Of a stretch of 64,000 nt of DNA, positions 7,986-17,000 are shown piece after piece. The DNA lies in the NCBI RefSeq assembly GCF_002911665.1, contig NZ_MTBP01000001.1, forward strand, positions 744,001-808,000, in the 5' to 3' direction. The translations under genes and the position numbers were made by a program. The stretch comes from Actinomadura rubteroloni. Its GTDB lineage: Bacteria; Actinomycetota; Actinomycetes; Streptosporangiales; Streptosporangiaceae. The notes under the pieces were generated by a model. It saw only the letters and a list, made by a program, of their open reading frames with translations, made no database searches and was not told the origin of the DNA. Numbering within the stretch: position 1 is the first letter of the stretch; the number at the start of each line of letters is the position of its first letter.

Positions 7986-8023
7986 GTGAGCCCCCGTCCC
8001 GAACCCGGGACGGGGGCTCACTG
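7984..8023. terminator. Terminator shared by P450 repeat region and helicase gene
   Basis: An 18-bp perfect stem (7984–8001 with 8006–8023) and 4-nt loop, immediately after the helicase stop codon on the minus strand. Its central core equals that of the hairpin at 7746–7780. Confidence 0.8.
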
Positions 8024-8030
8024 TGTTGGA

Positions 8031-9500
<1,470 letters not shown>

Positions 9501-9857
9501 GCAGTACCTTCCGAGAGGGGGGCACGTCTCTCGAAAGGCCACCGGGACCAGGTGTCGGCCGGGGGCTGCAAGGACGAGCCGGACGCGTTCAGCGTCGTAA
9601 GAGTGATTCGTCCAGTCTAACGTCGGCGCACGGCCTGGTTATGCCCCGTCCCGGTGGAAAGTCTTCTTCTCTCTTCCGTGCCAGTCGTTTCATCCCTCCA
9701 AGACCGGTTTGTCGTGGCGATCCGTCGACCCGTCCTTGACGGACGCTTCGGTTCCGCACGGTGAAACGACGGGTACGTTCCGTCCGGCCGTCGTACCCCG
9801 GTTCGGCCGCTCTGGGGCCCTCCCTCCGGCCCGGCTCGCCGACGGAAGGAGAGGTCC
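9501..9857. other. 357-nt divergent intergenic region
   Basis: The space between the helicase and the 35-residue peptide gene. It is less GC-rich than its flanks (for example a pyrimidine run near 9660–9680) and contains an inverted repeat GGGTACG (9771–9777) / CGTACCC (9792–9798). It should hold both divergent promoters and the helicase leader. I see no convincing gene in it. Confidence 0.5.
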
Positions 9858-9965
9858 GTGGTCGACATGGCCATCAGTACGGCGCTGATTGTGGTGATTC
9901 TCATGCTTTTGATGTCCGGCTACCGCCTGGCGAAGCGTGTTCTGGCAGGCCGCGACCAGCCCTGA
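9858..9965 (+). CDS. 35-residue membrane peptide
   Basis: A small ORF MVDMAISTALIVVILMLLMS… with one hydrophobic helix (about residues 5–20) and a basic C-terminal tail (YRLAKRVLAGRDQP). Start GTG 9858 has a near-ideal site GGAAGGAGAGG with 3–8 nt spacing. It ends 3 nt before the stop of the convergent P-loop protein gene. I recognise no family. Size, topology and strong Shine–Dalgarno support a real single-pass peptide. Confidence 0.6.
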   Translation: MVDMAISTALIVVILMLLMSGYRLAKRVLAGRDQP

Positions 9966-9968
9966 CGG

Positions 9969-12110
9969 TCACTGTTCCACTACCGAGCGGACGCGGATCC
10001 ACACCCGCAGGACGATCCGGCGCCACGGCGGTTCGAGCAGGCGCAGCAGGAATTCCTCGCGGACGTCGCGGCGGCCCCGGTCCGTGCCCGCCCAGGATGT
10101 GACCAGCCCCACGAGCGCGTTCCCGGCCGCGAGCCGGTCCCGGGTCGCCCCGGCGAGGATGTCCACGAGCACGGGCCGCAGCTCCGGCAGGCGCGCCGCC
10201 GCGCCGAACCAGACGCCCGCCACGAAAGGGAACGCCGTTCCGTTTTCCTCGGTCCACCGCGCGAGCGCCACCGCCCACAGGTCCGCCAGCAGCCGGGGAT
10301 CGGCGTGCTCCAGCACGATCGGCGCCCCGCGCGGGCCGACGCGCTCGGCGAGGGCGAGGAACAGCGTGTCGCCCTGCCGCCCCGACGTGGCCGCGGCCAG
10401 CAGCGTCCCGACGACGGCGGCGCCGAGCTGCGGCCACCGCACCGCCGCGTCCAGCCACACCGCCACCGCCGCGAAGAACGCCGGGGCCGGCTGCTCCAGC
10501 GCGATCCCCCAGGCCACGGCCACCCGGGACAGGTCGGTGTGGTCGCTCGTGATCAGCGCGGGGGCGCCGTAGCCGTCCGTGCGGCGCGCGAGGGCGAGGA
10601 ACAGGTCCACGCCCGCCGCGCGCCGCCGGCCGTCTCCGCCGCACCAGTCCAGCGCCGCGTGCAGGACGAGCGCGGGCTCCCGCTCGGCCAGGTCCGCCGC
10701 GACCTCGACCGCGATGCGCCGGATCGTCGCGTCCCCGAACGTCGCGAGGTGCTTCAGCCGCGTCAGCGCCACCGACGGCAGCGCCTCGCCGAGCACCGCG
10801 CACGTCCGCGCGACGGTCTCCTTGAGCTGCGGTGACAGCGACGGCGTCCGGGACCAGTCGTAGAGGGCGCGGCGGACCCGGCCGCCGACGTGCGGGTGCA
10901 GGCACGTCCGGGACAGCAGGACGAACGCCAGTTCCGCCTCGCCGTGCCCGGCCCAGCGCGCGGCCGTGTCGGTGATCGCCTCGTCCCGGCCGTGCTCGGC
11001 GGCGAGGTCGGCGAGGAGTTCGGCGAGCTTGCGGCGCAGCGTCCGGGGCAGCGTGATGTCGCTCGTGGGCAGCTCGGCCAGCCAGGAGAACAGGTCGACG
11101 TGCGTCAGCGGGTACTCGTCCAGGACGAACGGGACGACCGCCTCCGCGAACCCGTACGCGCCGAACTCCAGCACCCGGTCGCGTTTCTCCGCGCCGAGCA
11201 GCGCGGACAGCCCCCGGACGGGACGCCACGCCAGCCCCGCCCCGTTCACCCGCACGTCCAGGTGCCGGGCCAGCGACCGCGCCGCCGTGTAGACGCTGAC
11301 CTCGTCGGCGGGCGTGATCGCCGCCGCCGCGATGAGCAGCGCCCGGTCCTGCGGCTCCTCGTGCTCGCGGAACCAGCGGTCCAGCCGGTCGGTCCAGTTC
11401 CGGTACGCCTGCTCGATCTCGTCCGCCCCGCCGCCGCGCCGGTGGACTCCCTCGGCGATCTCCGCGAGCCGCCGTCCCTCGGCGGGCGTCGCGCCGCCCA
11501 GCAGCAGCGCGGCGGTCGACCACCCCGGCAGCCCCGACGAACCGAGCCCCCGCCGCATCAGCCGCCGCTGGTACACCGCCAGCGCGGACGGCGGCGCGAG
11601 CGCCACGACGCCGAGGTGGTCGCCGGCGAACGGCTCCAGCTCGGCCGGCTCGCCGACCAGCAGCAGGAAGCCCTTCGCGTCCCGGACGAGCTCCACGCAG
11701 CGGTGCACCCGCTCGGGATCCTCGTCGGCCGCGCGCAGCAGGTAGCCGCACGGCCGGTCGCCGGCGATGCCCTCGACGTCCTCGCGATCGGTCGCGAACC
11801 GGCGGATCGGCAGGCCGGGCGCGAGCTGGCGGACGGCGGCGAGCCCGGTGACCGTCCGCCCGCACCCCTCCGGCCCGCCGAGCGCCACCGCCCCGCCGCG
11901 CTCCAGCGCCCCGACGACCAGGTCGTGGTTCGCGGCCGGGACGTAGGACGCCACCGCGTCGTCGATCCACGCCGACGACAGCACCATCGACGGCTCGCGG
12001 TTGACGTACTGCTTGAGGCTGCCGATCACGTCCCCGCCGATGATGTTGCCGACGAGGTTCTGGGCGTCGTCGCCCTCGACGTGGACGTCGCCGAACTCGG
12101 GCCCGTCCAT
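9969..12110 (-). CDS. Large P-loop (STAND-like) protein with N-terminal Gly/Asn/Gln motif
   Basis: A 713-residue protein I cannot assign to a named family. Residues 6–31 carry the motif GDVHVEGDDAQNLVGNIIGG, which also ends the preceding protein. A P-loop-like segment follows (GGPEGCGRT, 78–86) with Arg where Walker A has Lys, then Walker B-like hydrophobic strands (CGYLLRAAD near 121–129; GFLLLVGE near 147–154). The remainder (about 230–713) is Ala/Leu-rich and helical, resembling HEAT/TPR-like solenoids. There is no signal peptide or membrane helix. Architecture suggests a STAND-type switch protein with a sensor solenoid. It starts 1 nt after the stop of the cyclase-like gene, so the two are coupled. 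Confidence 0.75.
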   Translation of the reverse strand: MDGPEFGDVHVEGDDAQNLVGNIIGGDVIGSLKQYVNREPSMVLSSAWIDDAVASYVPAANHDLVVGALERGGAVALGGPEGCGRTVTGLAAVRQLAPGLPIRRFATDREDVEGIAGDRPCGYLLRAADEDPERVHRCVELVRDAKGFLLLVGEPAELEPFAGDHLGVVALAPPSALAVYQRRLMRRGLGSSGLPGWSTAALLLGGATPAEGRRLAEIAEGVHRRGGGADEIEQAYRNWTDRLDRWFREHEEPQDRALLIAAAAITPADEVSVYTAARSLARHLDVRVNGAGLAWRPVRGLSALLGAEKRDRVLEFGAYGFAEAVVPFVLDEYPLTHVDLFSWLAELPTSDITLPRTLRRKLAELLADLAAEHGRDEAITDTAARWAGHGEAELAFVLLSRTCLHPHVGGRVRRALYDWSRTPSLSPQLKETVARTCAVLGEALPSVALTRLKHLATFGDATIRRIAVEVAADLAEREPALVLHAALDWCGGDGRRRAAGVDLFLALARRTDGYGAPALITSDHTDLSRVAVAWGIALEQPAPAFFAAVAVWLDAAVRWPQLGAAVVGTLLAAATSGRQGDTLFLALAERVGPRGAPIVLEHADPRLLADLWAVALARWTEENGTAFPFVAGVWFGAAARLPELRPVLVDILAGATRDRLAAGNALVGLVTSWAGTDRGRRDVREEFLLRLLEPPWRRIVLRVWIRVRSVVEQ

Positions 12111-12111
12111 G

Positions 12112-12858
12112 TCAGGCGCGCCCGTGCAGGTGGGCGTCGCCGTTCAGGACGCTGCCGACGATGTTCTGCGAGCCGTCCCCGCTGACCTGCACGTTCCCGA
12201 GCGACGGCCGGGGAGGCGAGGGAGCGGGCTCGGGTTCGGGCTCGGCGTCGGACGGCCCGGCGGCACGCCGCGAGGGCGTCGGGACGTACAGGTGCGCGGG
12301 ACGATCGAACGTCTTCACCACGACCCGCACCTCGGTGAACTGACTGGGCTTGAGATCGGTCTTGCCGTCGAGGACGAACGTCCGGAACGCCTCGTCCGAC
12401 AGCAGGACGGCCGCGAACGTCACATCCGGATCGCTGGATTCGAGCGCGTCGCGCAAGGGTCCGCTGTCGAGCAGCCGGTTGACGTCGGTCGTTGCGGTCG
12501 AGATGCCGGGCGCGTCGGTGCGCTCGTCGTCCACGAACCCGAAGTGCAGCGCGACGCGGAGCCGCAGCCGCACCCCGCGCGCCCGCAGCCCCGGCGCCGC
12601 GGCGGCGAGGGCCTCCTGGAGCCGGTGCGGGAACGGGTGGACGAGTCGCGGTAACGCCTCGACGGGAAGCGCGGAGAGCAGCCCGTCGCCGGTGGACTGG
12701 CGGAAGCGGACCCGCTCCCAGATCTCCTTCAGCCCGCTTCCGGCGCAGGCGCGATCCACCGCGTCCACGATCGCCAGGTGCAGACCGGGCAGCTCAGACC
12801 CGGGATGCCGACTGAACTTCTCGGCATCGACCACGAGCAACGCGCGCAACGATTCCAC
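12112..12858 (-). CDS. Nucleotidyl-cyclase-like protein with C-terminal Gly/Asn/Gln motif
   Basis: A 248-residue protein resembling a class III nucleotidyl cyclase catalytic domain. It has the first metal Asp in LLVVDAEKFS (Asp11), the hairpin STGDGLLSALP (Asp58), a strand RLRLRVALHFG, and TTDVNRLLDS (about 123–132), which sits where cyclases have the Asn/Arg helix. A Pro/Glu linker (200–218) leads to a C-terminal tail LGNVQVSGDGSQNIVGSVLN that closely matches the start of the next protein. Activity (cAMP, cGMP or other) is not predictable, and it could be a non-catalytic sensor. It lies between a Crp-like gene and the P-loop gene on the same strand. Confidence 0.7.
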   Translation of the reverse strand: MESLRALLVVDAEKFSRHPGSELPGLHLAIVDAVDRACAGSGLKEIWERVRFRQSTGDGLLSALPVEALPRLVHPFPHRLQEALAAAAPGLRARGVRLRLRVALHFGFVDDERTDAPGISTATTDVNRLLDSGPLRDALESSDPDVTFAAVLLSDEAFRTFVLDGKTDLKPSQFTEVRVVVKTFDRPAHLYVPTPSRRAAGPSDAEPEPEPAPSPPRPSLGNVQVSGDGSQNIVGSVLNGDAHLHGRA

Positions 12859-12934
12859 GAACGATTCCCCTTGCGGGCTCGGCGGACGAACGCCTCAAAG
12901 CCTGCACAGCACCGACCCGGCGCATTGTCGGAAA

Positions 12935-13576
12935 TCAGACATTGCCGTGGCCCGACCCGGCCAGCGCCCGCAACCGGACAGGGTCGGTGAGCACGATGCG
13001 ACGACGCCCAGTGGCGATGACCCCGGCACGACGCAGCCGGGCCAGCTCGGCGGCGACCCCGGTCCGCACGAGCCGAGCGGCCTGCCCGAGTTCCGTCTGA
13101 TCAAGAACGACCTCAAGAGCCCCATCGGGACCGGGAGTGGCGAGCCGGAGCAACGTCCGCACGACGCGCGGCCCGGCGGCCAACCCGACCAGCTCGGCGT
13201 TCCACGCCTCGTTCTCCCGGACGAGCGCGATGGCGCCTTTCAGCAGCTCGTCGCGCAGATCCAGCTCACGGACGCGTGCCCGGAACCGCTCGGCGACGAT
13301 CGTCCTGGTCAGGCATGCGTCGAGGGCCGTGACGGTCGCCGACCGCCGTCCGCCGTCGAGCACCGAAAGCTCACCGATGATCGAGCCGGGGCCGCGGACG
13401 GAGAGCAGGATGACGTCGCCGTCGAACGTGTGCCGCGTGACCTTGACGCGCCCGCTGACGAGAAAGTGCACGACGTCCGGCGGACCGCCCTGGCTCATCA
13501 GGACGTCCCGGGCGGCGAACCGCCGCTCACCGCCGTCCCGGGCCAGCCGCCACCACGTAGAAGCGTCGAAAGCCAT
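12935..13576 (-). CDS. Crp/Fnr family regulator with cyclic-nucleotide-binding domain
   Basis: A 213-residue regulator. The N-terminal cNMP-binding beta-roll has a phosphate-binding cassette (IIGELSVLDGGRRSATVTAL) retaining the Glu and Arg-Ser positions used by CRP to bind cAMP. A dimerisation helix (about 115–145) and a C-terminal winged HTH (DQTELGQAARLVRTGVAAELARL) follow. Start ATG 13576 has AGAGAG upstream. It precedes the cyclase-like gene by 76 nt on the same strand. A model in which the cyclase product is the ligand is attractive but is inference. Confidence 0.88.
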   Translation of the reverse strand: MAFDASTWWRLARDGGERRFAARDVLMSQGGPPDVVHFLVSGRVKVTRHTFDGDVILLSVRGPGSIIGELSVLDGGRRSATVTALDACLTRTIVAERFRARVRELDLRDELLKGAIALVRENEAWNAELVGLAAGPRVVRTLLRLATPGPDGALEVVLDQTELGQAARLVRTGVAAELARLRRAGVIATGRRRIVLTDPVRLRALAGSGHGNV

Positions 13577-13684
13577 ACAAGACTCTCTACCGACAAAGCC
13601 GGACACACCCACGAAATCAGCCCTGGAAGCCTGTCCCGATCAGGACAGAAAGCCCAAGGGGATCAGAAGCAGCAACCCCAGGAG

Positions 13685-13782
13685 GGGGCGTGGGGGCGGA
13701 GCCCCCACATCGGGGGGTTCGGGGGGTCGTCCCCCCGAAGGGCATGGCGGTCCCCTGCGAAGGTGCGGCGAAGCCGCACCGA
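13685..13782 (-). repeat. Multi-hairpin element downstream of tRNA-Ala (copy A)
   Basis: The 55 nt at 13685–13739 are identical to 55740–55794. They form stem I (GTGGGGGC/GCCCCCAC) and stem II (TCGGGGGG/CCCCCCGA). A third stem GGTGCGGC-GAA-GCCGCACC at 13760–13778 is also conserved. The element begins shortly after the tRNA-Ala 3' end in the direction of transcription. It may act as the tRNA terminator, a REP-like intergenic repeat, or both. Confidence 0.75.
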
Positions 13783-13800
13783 GTAGGGGATCCCGACTCG

Positions 13801-13874
13801 TGGAGCCGCGGGGAGTCGAACCCCGGGCCTCCTGCGTGCAAGGCAGGCGCTCTAGCCAGCTGAGCTACGGCCCC
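13801..13874 (-). tRNA. tRNA-Ala (anticodon TGC)
   Basis: The minus-strand sequence begins GGGGCCGTAGCTCAGCTGG and folds as a standard cloverleaf: acceptor GGGGCCG/CGGCTCC, D arm with AGCTCAGCTGGCTAGAGC, anticodon loop CTTGCAC with TGC, and T arm GGGGTTCGACTCCCC. The CCA end is not encoded. It lies between DLW-39 and the multi-hairpin repeat. Confidence 0.95.
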
Positions 13875-14032
13875 GAATCGTGGTCAGGGTACCGGATCGG
13901 CGGGCACCCTGAAACGGCCGTGCGCCGGCGGGCGGCCGGGACGGCAGTGGACCCGGCGGGATCGGGGCGGGCGCGGGGCGGTGCCGCACCCGGTCACGCC
14001 GGGGTCCTCCTCGAAAGCGTCGTCGCCGAGCG

Positions 14033-14152
14033 TCAGTTGTCGGAGGAGGTCGCCTCGGTCCACAGGTCCAGCTCGGCGCGGTCCTGCTGGAGCCGGCGCC
14101 AGATGGCGAAGCCGCCGAGAGCGACCACAGCGAGAACAAGCAGCTTCTTCAC
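14033..14152 (-). CDS. DLW-39 family peptide
   Basis: A 39-residue peptide starting VKKLLVLAVVALGGFAIWRR at GTG 14152 and ending with the family signature DLWTEATSSDN. Residues 3–17 form one membrane helix. The length of exactly 39 residues and the Asp-Leu-Trp motif define this actinobacterial family, usually found near gyrA and the first tRNA genes close to the origin. The function is unknown. AAGGGG lies about 8 nt upstream. The tRNA-Ala follows on the same strand. Confidence 0.9.
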   Translation of the reverse strand: MKKLLVLAVVALGGFAIWRRLQQDRAELDLWTEATSSDN

Positions 14153-14361
14153 GGTTGGGACCCCTTCACTTCGACTATGAAGCTTGGCCCGGGGATCGCG
14201 GTCGGATCGCTCGCGAGTCAGCCCCAGGTTCTTCGCAGCCTAGCAACCGAAGGCCGCGGCTCCGCACTCGCGCGGCCTATCGGACCCAACGTCCAATCCG
14301 GACAGGGCTGTGGCGGTGGGGACACCTTCGCGGATCGGGGGGTTCGACGGATAATCCGAGC

Positions 14362-14559
14362 GTGGACGACTTCCACCTGTGGGAACGGGAGTTGACCCCG
14401 GCCGAGCCCCCCGAGGACGGGCGCGGGGAGGCGCTGCTGGCCGGGGCGTTGACCGTCGTCGGCTGCACGGGGCTGATCCTGCTCGGCGGGACGGCGGCGG
14501 GCGTCGCGGGCCTGGTCCTCGCCGGGGTGATCGGCGTGCTGTGGCGCTGCGGCCTCTGA
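14362..14559 (+). CDS. Small two-helix membrane protein
   Basis: A 65-residue hypothetical protein from GTG 14362. An acidic N-terminal segment (VDDFHLWERELTPAEPPEDG) precedes two hydrophobic stretches (about 25–43 and 46–60, both Gly-rich). No strong Shine–Dalgarno is visible. I recognise no family. Codon usage and an uninterrupted hydrophobic pattern favour a real gene. The 209 nt upstream, shared with the divergent DLW-39 gene, contain no other gene that I can see. Confidence 0.6.
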   Translation: MDDFHLWERELTPAEPPEDGRGEALLAGALTVVGCTGLILLGGTAAGVAGLVLAGVIGVLWRCGL

Positions 14560-14589
14560 CCGGCGACGACGCGTCCACTCCCGGCCACG

Positions 14590-15489
14590 TCAGCCGGGGG
14601 TCAGTTCGCTCGTCGTCTCGGTGACGGGCGCCGGGGGGCGCGTCCGGACGGTCGCGAGGACGGACCCGCAGAGGATCAGTGCGAACGCGACGACGATCGG
14701 GACGGTGAGCGGCTCGTCCAGCAGCAGCACCCCGGCGGTGACCGCGACGGCCGGGTTGACGTAGGTGAACACGGTGGCCCGCGCCGCGCCGACCTCGCGG
14801 ATCAGCGCGAAGAACACGAGGAATGCGACGGCCGTGCAGACGGACCCGAGCGCGGCGAGGGAGAGCAGCACCCGCCCGCCCGGCACCGCGGCGGGACGGG
14901 TCAGCGCGGCGGGCGCGGCGTAGACGAGCGCGGCGACGCCGAGGCAGGACGCGGTCAGCGGGAGGCTCGGCACGTCCCCGAGCCGCCGGACCATGATCAG
15001 CGGCGCGGTCGCGTAGCCGAGGACGACGAGCAGCACCTCGCCGACCGCCACGACGTCCCCGCCGCCGAGGTGCGGCCCGGCGAGGAACGCGACGCCGCCG
15101 AGCCCGAGCAGCAGCCCGGCCCACCGGACGGGCCCGAGCCGTTCGGCGTCCCCGGCCGTCCGCGCGGCGAGGACGCCGACGATCGGGACGGCCGCGATGA
15201 GCAGCCCGGTCAGCGAGCTGGACAGGGTGCGCTCGGCGTCCGACAGCAGCGCCCACGGCCCGAGGATCTCCAGCGCGGCGAACAGCAGTACGGGCCGCCA
15301 GTGGCGCGCGACGATCCCGAATCCGCCGCCGCGCAGCGCGACGGGCAGCAGCAGCGCGGCCCCGACCGCCGTCCGCGCGAACACGACGACGGGCACGGAC
15401 ACCTCGTCCACCGCCACCTTGATCAGCAGATACGGGATGCCCCACACCACGCACATGACCGCGAACAACGCCCACCCACGCCGGCTCAC
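14590..15489 (-). CDS. EamA/DMT family transporter
   Basis: A 299-residue integral membrane protein with ten predicted helices in two EamA repeats (about 7–140 and 150–290). It opens GWALFAVMCVVWGIPYLLIK, the usual RhaT/YdcZ-like start, and the second repeat ends VFTYVNPAVAVTAGVLLLDEPL, the strongly conserved EamA motif. Such carriers export metabolites or amino acids; the substrate is unknown. Start GTG 15489. It stands alone with no adjacent regulator. Confidence 0.9.
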   Translation of the reverse strand: MSRRGWALFAVMCVVWGIPYLLIKVAVDEVSVPVVVFARTAVGAALLLPVALRGGGFGIVARHWRPVLLFAALEILGPWALLSDAERTLSSSLTGLLIAAVPIVGVLAARTAGDAERLGPVRWAGLLLGLGGVAFLAGPHLGGGDVVAVGEVLLVVLGYATAPLIMVRRLGDVPSLPLTASCLGVAALVYAAPAALTRPAAVPGGRVLLSLAALGSVCTAVAFLVFFALIREVGAARATVFTYVNPAVAVTAGVLLLDEPLTVPIVVAFALILCGSVLATVRTRPPAPVTETTSELTPG

Positions 15490-15584
15490 CGCGCCCTCCT
15501 TCCGTGCCCCCGACGCTCTCCTTCACGTCCCGCGCCTGTCTTGAACGCAATTGCGGAGCACTCGGGAACATTCCCCCGGGGCGG

Positions 15585-16883
15585 TCAGCGGAGACGGGCG
15601 GCGAGGAGCGCGACGTCGTCCTCGAAGGAGCCCGCGAGGGGTCCCATCAGCGCGTCGCACAGGACGCGCAGGTCGCGGGACGCGTGGGCGGCGGTGACGG
15701 CGGCGGTGTCGTCCATCCCCTCGTGCAGGCAGTGACCGCGCCGCTCGATGAGCCCGTCGGTGTGCAGCACGACGGTCGCGCCGGGCGGCAGGTCGTGGGT
15801 GTGGTCGGTGCGGGGCATCTCGGGGTCGACGCCGAGCGGCGGGTCCGCGTCGCCGTCCAGGTAGCGGGCGCCCTGCCCGGGGACGGCGAGCAGCGGCGGC
15901 ACATGGCCCGCGCTGGACCAGCACAGCCGCCGGCCCCCGTTCTCGTCCGGCTCCAGCCGCGCGAGCAGGACGGTCGCCATCGGCCCGTCGTGCAGGTCGT
16001 GCAGCGCGCCGTCGAGATACTGCAGGATCATGCTGGGCGGTTCCCGCCGGGTGAACGCGATCAGCCGGAGCATGTTGCTGATCCGGCTCATGACCGACGC
16101 GGCGTGGACGTCGTGGCCCATCACGTCCCCGACCATGACGCACAGCGCGTCGTCGGGCAGCCGGACGACGTCGTACCAGTCGCCGCCGATGCGCGGGGCC
16201 TGCGACGACGGTTCGTAGCGCGCGTCCAGCTCGTACAGGTCGAGGCGCGGCAGCTCGGGGAGCAGCTGGCGCTGGAAGTCCTCGGTGGCGCTGTGCAGCC
16301 GCCGGTAGAGATGGGCGTTCTCGATCGTGACGGCCGCCGCGCTCGCCAGCGCGGTCAGGACGTTCTCGTCGTCGTCGGAGAACGGACCCTCGTCCTTGTC
16401 GGTCAGGTAGAGGTTGCCGTACACCTGTCCGCGGACGCGGATCGGCACGCCCAGCAGCGTCGTCATCACCGGATGGCCGGGCGGGAAGCCGGCCGAGCGG
16501 GGATCGTGGGGAATGTCGTCCGACCGCACCGGCCGGGCGGTGTGGACCAGCTCGCCGATCAGCCCGCCGCCGCGCGGCAGCTGGTCGCCGTCCTCGATGA
16601 AGTGGTCCATGCCCGGCCCCGACGTCAGCAGCCCGGTGACGTCTCCGTGCTCGTCGTGCAGGCCCAGCGCTCCGTAGCGGGCGTGGACGAGCCGCCGCCC
16701 GGTCTCCACGAGGGTGCGCAGGACGTCTTTCACGTCCAGGTTCGCGGTGAGCGTGATGACGGCGTCGAGCAGTTCGCTCAACTGGCTGTGGTGGTCGGTC
16801 AGGTGTGCCACGGCGGTGCGGATCTGCTCCAGGTCCGCGTCACCCGAGCTGCTCGGATGGTCGTCGTCGGTCGACTCGGTCAC
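15585..16883 (-). CDS. GAF-domain SpoIIE-type PP2C phosphatase
   Basis: A 432-residue regulatory phosphatase. An N-terminal GAF domain (about 30–185, LSELLDAVITLTANLDVKDV through LASAAAVTIENAHLYRRL) resembles those of DosS-like sensors. The PP2C/SpoIIE domain (about 215–430) has metal-binding motifs GGDWYDVV, GDVMGHD, LHTDGLIERR and a terminal DDVALLAAR. It probably dephosphorylates an anti-sigma-factor antagonist in a partner-switching pathway. Start GTG 16883 is preferred because AAGGAAGG is 6 nt upstream. No anti-sigma or antagonist gene is adjacent. Confidence 0.9.
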   Translation of the reverse strand: MTESTDDDHPSSSGDADLEQIRTAVAHLTDHHSQLSELLDAVITLTANLDVKDVLRTLVETGRRLVHARYGALGLHDEHGDVTGLLTSGPGMDHFIEDGDQLPRGGGLIGELVHTARPVRSDDIPHDPRSAGFPPGHPVMTTLLGVPIRVRGQVYGNLYLTDKDEGPFSDDDENVLTALASAAAVTIENAHLYRRLHSATEDFQRQLLPELPRLDLYELDARYEPSSQAPRIGGDWYDVVRLPDDALCVMVGDVMGHDVHAASVMSRISNMLRLIAFTRREPPSMILQYLDGALHDLHDGPMATVLLARLEPDENGGRRLCWSSAGHVPPLLAVPGQGARYLDGDADPPLGVDPEMPRTDHTHDLPPGATVVLHTDGLIERRGHCLHEGMDDTAAVTAAHASRDLRVLCDALMGPLAGSFEDDVALLAARLR

Positions 16884-17000
16884 GGGCGCCTTCCTTACGC
16901 GGGCATATGCCAACAACGGACGTCATGATCGTCTCGTGGCGCCGCCTCGCGTCACGGCCGGTGACGTCCTCGATGTCGTCTACGTTCGGTCATGTCTCCT

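Noticed and set aside
10890..12185. Long open frame antisense to the P-loop protein
   Set aside because: High GC keeps non-coding frames open; the minus frame has the coherent domain structure, coupling and motifs, and this one is a low-complexity Arg/Pro/Gly translation.
12112..12858. GGDEF diguanylate cyclase
   Set aside because: No GG[DE]EF motif; the Asp pattern and Asn/Arg helix fit class III nucleotidyl cyclases better.
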